A stretch of DNA of 64,000 bases from positions 3,573,124-3,637,123 of the forward strand of contig NC_134775.1 in NCBI RefSeq assembly GCF_050436995.1. The letters are read 5' to 3'. This document shows, piece by piece, positions 61,252-64,000 of the stretch. The notes beneath the pieces are model-generated. The model saw nothing but the letters and a program-made list of their open reading frames with translations. It made no database searches and had not been told where the DNA came from. A program made the translations under genes and the position numbers. How positions within the stretch are numbered: the first letter of the stretch is position 1; each line of letters opens with the position of its first letter. This stretch comes from Anticarsia gemmatalis (taxonomy: Eukaryota; Arthropoda; Insecta; Lepidoptera; Erebidae).

Positions 61252-61708
61252 TTACTGTAAAAGCCCGAACGGTGGTAAATCCTAAGATTTTCCGGTATAA
61301 CCTAAGATTTACCAACTCGCAATGGTAAAAGTCCGAACAATTCTTTTATTTCGAACTTTTGCCTATATTCACTTGATGATGTCGAGATGTCGCCGGAGCC
61401 CCGCTTCGCGGGGCTCCTCCTTCTGGGTGGTTAAAAAAAAATAACCACGAAGGCTAAGGTGGGAGCTTCTAACCTAACCTACCCATGTCGCTTTGCCCAA
61501 AACTCCTTCTTTATAAGTATGTCACAGTATATAATTATACCGTGAAATAGTTATAAACATAGTTATGAAGAAGGATTTTTTTATATATCGTAACATAGTT
61601 TTTAAACTCTGGCTTGTTCGGACTTTTACCATTGAGAGTTGGTAAATCTTAGGTTTTACCGGAAAATCTTAGGATTTACCACAGTTCGGGCTTTTACAGT
61701 AACATATA
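61252..61708. mobile_element. MITE with ~90-bp terminal inverted repeats and internal hairpins
   Basis: Ends GTTACTGTAAAAGCCCGAAC, GGTAAATCCTAAGATTTTCC, GGTATAACCTAAGATTTACC and the complementary block at 61617-61708. ATAT lies outside both ends. The core carries GGAGCCCCGCTTCGCGGGGC and CCACGAAGGCTAAGGTGGGA, the cassette of 49388-49492 in inverted order. No ORF. Confidence 0.78.
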
Positions 61709-62064
61709 TATCTCGAATGGCTACAATTAACTATTTTAACTACATAGTTTACGCAATCAACGATGTTTTTTATACCTCTGCAAGCTGATACCACACATAT
61801 GCCAAAAAAGTCTAAGTACACGTTCTTTATATAGCAAACTAGTGTAATTTAACTAATAAGAAAATGATACCTGGCAGAAGAAAATGTTTTTCGAAGTAGA
61901 CGCTGGTTTTGCAACATCTTTATTTATCAAGGACGACCCTAAACTGTCACCTAATTTAGTAGTATTTGTTGTTATTTATTATGTTACAATGCATATAATC
62001 ATTTATATTTGGCAAGAATATTCAAGACACGGAGAAAGCCGTAAGAACAATTTAAACAAGTAGC
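61709..62064. other. AT-rich spacer
   Basis: No supported feature. Confidence 0.45.
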
Positions 62065-62405
62065 GACGAAAACGCCACCTTCGAAACGTAGTTTCTCACC
62101 AAGTGATATATAGCTATCAGGATGTCGAAAAGGCGGCTCTTTAATTTATATTTCAACCCTGTATCAGCACACAAACAACCCTCGTGTAGTCTCTTTCACT
62201 TTTACGTAAAATTGCATACTGAAAAGTGTATCAATATGAGTTTTATTAAGAGCTCCTCCTCTGGGCGAGTCCAATATTAATCTAGTCAGACACACATGCA
62301 TCTCTGCATGTGTTAATGCAGTCCGTACAAGGCTATCGAAAGCCTCCTTTCTTGTACTAGTAGCCTGGTATACTGTCGGCAAGGCACACTCCCCCAACAA
62401 CGTCA
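62065..62405 (+). repeat. Type II unit
   Basis: GAAAACGCCACCTTCGAAAC start box. Centre GACACACATGCATCTCTGCA and TGTGT, a palindrome around TCTC. End GTAGCCTGGTATACTGTCGG, CACACTCCCCCAACAACGTC. Confidence 0.66.
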
Positions 62406-62443
62406 TCAATTTAAAAAAGGCGTTTTATGGAATAATTCTTGGT

Positions 62444-63226
62444 AAAGAACAAATATTATTAAAGAAGCGCTTATTGCTTGGAAGCAACAACTGCAGGTAG
62501 GTGGATTGGTGCTAAGTGTCGGGAAAACCCAGTTCATGGCTTTTAATGATCCACTATCAGATGACCAGCCTATTAACATTGATGGTCAACTGATTACTAA
62601 ATGTAATCAGTACAAATATTTGGGGAACATGATGCACAGTTCTGGAGACCTGGAGCACAACATACAGCACCGGATAGCAGCTGCATGGCTTAAATGGAGG
62701 GAAGTTACCGGTGTAACCTGCGACAAGAAGATGCCCGTGAAGCTTAAGGGGCTCGTTTATAAAAGTATTATAAGACCAGTCCTCACGTACGGCAGTGAGA
62801 CCTGGGCTGTTACCCAGGGACATGTCCATACCATCCAAGTCGCAGAAATGAAAATGCTCAGATGGATGTGCGGCGTCACCAGGCTTGATAAGATCCGCAA
62901 CGAGTACGTGCGAGGAAGCCTTGGTGTACGGGATATCGCGGATAAACTGCAAGAAAACAGGATGAGATGGTATGGACATGTTAAAAGGAGACCACCTGAT
63001 TACGTTGGCAACCGGGTACTGGAGCTGTCCGTCCCCGGAAAAAGACCAAGAGGGAGACCCAAAACCACGTGGACAGAAGTGTTGCGGCGAGATATGAAGG
63101 CATGTGAGGTTGAGGAAGACGACGTCAAGGATAGGGCGAAGTGGAGGAAGAATGTAAGGAAGGCTGACCCCACTACCATATGGGACAAATAGCCAGGAAG
63201 AGAGAGAGAAAGAACAAATATTATTA
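62444..63226 (+). mobile_element. 5'-truncated RTE LINE (BovB-like side) with 18-bp target duplication
   Basis: AAAGAACAAATATTATTA at 62444-62461 and 63209-63226 is an exact direct repeat. The insert, 62462-63208, ends in an AGAGAGAGA tail. The long perfect duplication means a young copy. Confidence 0.9.
62461..63192 (+). pseudogene. RTE reverse transcriptase, C-terminal 243 codons
   Basis: The frame is open from the target-duplication edge to the stop at 63190-63192 with no lesion. Sequence order: VGGLVLSVGKTQFMAFND after the (missing) catalytic block, CNQYKYLGNMMHSSGDLEHN, IIRPVLTYGSETWAVTQGHV, MLRWMCGVTRLDKIRNEYVR and MRWYGHVKRRPPDYVGNR. The last part is GKRPRGRPKTTWTEVLRRDM. This is the thumb and C-terminal tail of an RTE reverse transcriptase of a different subfamily from the one at 3.1-6.25 kb. 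The endonuclease and YADD/FADD palm are missing through 5' truncation, so it cannot act. Confidence 0.88.
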
Positions 63227-63410
63227 CAAGTTTGTTGTAGTGTAGAAACAACCTCGATTATTGTTTTGTCTGCTGCCATCTCTATACTTTCACTTTTATC
63301 GGATATCTACCTCTACCGTATATCAAATAGAGACAGCAATCAAATTCATTACCTGAATCTAGGTCACATACAAACCATCCCCTCCTATATATGTAGCGTA
63401 TCTGTATCCC

Positions 63411-63715
63411 ATACCTCTGTGGCGCGGTCGGTAGTATATGCGACTGCGGTGCGAGAGGTCTCGGGTTCGAATCCTGGGTCGGGCCAAAAAGTCTTTTCTG
63501 AGATTTTCTGTTAAGAATTTCTTAGAGATTCTCTCTCACTGGTCGTGTCGGTTATCCGTCCCACCAAACTATGAGAGTGATGGAATAGAGAGTGTACCTG
63601 TGTATTGTGCACACACTTGGACACTATAAACAAAGTCCTGCACAGATGGCCAGTTTCAATGAAACTGACCGCCGTAGCCGTATATCGGCTAGGAGGACAT
63701 TATTATTATTTTTTT
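63411..63715 (+). mobile_element. tRNA-derived SINE, third family
   Basis: Head TGTGGCGCGGTCGGTAGTAT (A box) and GAGGTCTCGGGTTCGAATCC (B box), then TGGGTCGGGCCAAAAAGTC. Body CTCTCACTGGTCGTGTCGGT, GTGCACACACTTGGACACTA, GGCCAGTTTCAATGAAACTG, and an ATTATTATTATT tail. The tRNA-like head is embedded in a longer transcript unit, so it is not scored as a tRNA gene. Confidence 0.78.
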
Positions 63716-64000
63716 AAAGTGTATTTTTTCTTAGCATAAAGCTGGTTTATAACTGCATCTACGGGTGGGTACCAAGTAGATGCAGCGTGTGTGAGTTTAG
63801 GTGTGTAGTGTGTCGTGTTGGTGAGTAATGTCAGTTTCTTCAATTTCTAAAAATTTACGTACTATCCTACATGTATTTAAGATGGCTGCTTTTTGTAAAG
63901 TAATATATGTGTTTTTTTTCAGGTCTATTAATTTGATGCTGTGATGGAGGTGCTTCGGAATAACGCCGGTGGTGGAGAGAACAATTGGTACTGCATATAC
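63716..64000. other. No recognised feature
   Basis: GCATCTACGGGTGG and ACCAAGTAGATGC near 63757-63782 form a small hairpin. The rest, cut by the window edge, is unassigned. Confidence 0.4.

Noticed and set aside
63411..63482. tRNA gene candidate
   Set aside because: Promoter boxes are embedded in a ~300-bp SINE with an ATT-repeat tail.

Overview
The window looks like gene-poor, AT-rich nuclear DNA of a moth or butterfly. The evidence is the mobile-element fauna: Helitrons of the short Lep1 type (TCTATACTAATATTATAAAG to GGGTCAGCTAGT), a piggyBac with TTAA and CCCTAGAAAGATA ends, a cecropia-like mariner, RTE, CR1 and I-group LINEs, BEL/Pao and Gypsy LTR elements, Penelope elements, tRNA-derived SINEs and a DD41D Tc1/mariner element. 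I see no convincing host protein-coding gene. Every long reading frame belongs to a transposable element, and most are broken.

The substrate under these insertions is unusual. Across 0-32 kb, and again at 47-48.5 kb, there are more than thirty copies of a diverged ~130 bp monomer with three conserved boxes: (1) CACGTTTTCCAAAACATTG, (2) ACTAGGATATCAGAAG followed by CTACCAAGAG, and (3) GTGGGGCCCCGCCCAT. Monomers lie head to tail with a 124-147 bp period, or head to head as ~285 bp inverted pairs ending in TGACGCAATCGCC-like sequence. They are called 'G4C4 monomers' below. From 55 to 62.4 kb a related 'type II' unit takes over. It keeps an ACTAGG..ACCAG box but has an ATGCAT-palindromic centre and a CTCCCCCAAC end. 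I do not recognise either as a named family.

Layout: 0-3 kb, G4C4 units and LINE relics. 3.09-6.25 kb, a full-length RTE (minus) with an 11-bp target duplication. 6.6-7.9 kb, an ORF1-only 'half LINE'. 8-11.1 kb, G4C4 units. 11.29-17.01 kb, a Gypsy element (minus) with identical LTRs and an extra small membrane-protein ORF. 17-20 kb, G4C4 units and a Helitron. 20.2-24.4 kb, two nonautonomous DNA transposons holding RTE and Penelope debris. 24.4-32.6 kb, G4C4 units carrying a dead mariner, a Penelope and SINEs. 32.6-33.6 kb, a Helitron array. 34.2-47 kb, one CR1 LINE (minus) split by three separate elements: an I-group LINE, a BEL/Pao element and a piggyBac deletion derivative. 47-50.7 kb, G4C4 units and relics. 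50.7-54.6 kb, Helitrons, one split by the DD41D transposon with ~437-bp terminal repeats and an intact transposase. 54.7-62.4 kb, Penelope and CR1 fragments, MITEs and type II units. 62.4-64 kb, a young 5'-truncated RTE and a SINE.

Target-site duplications and one paralogous empty site give a relative order of events: the G4C4 array is oldest, then CR1 and the DNA transposons, then the BEL, Gypsy, piggyBac and DD41D insertions. Such density of nested insertions fits heterochromatin, a W chromosome or a piRNA-producing cluster. That is inference; the sequence alone does not settle it.
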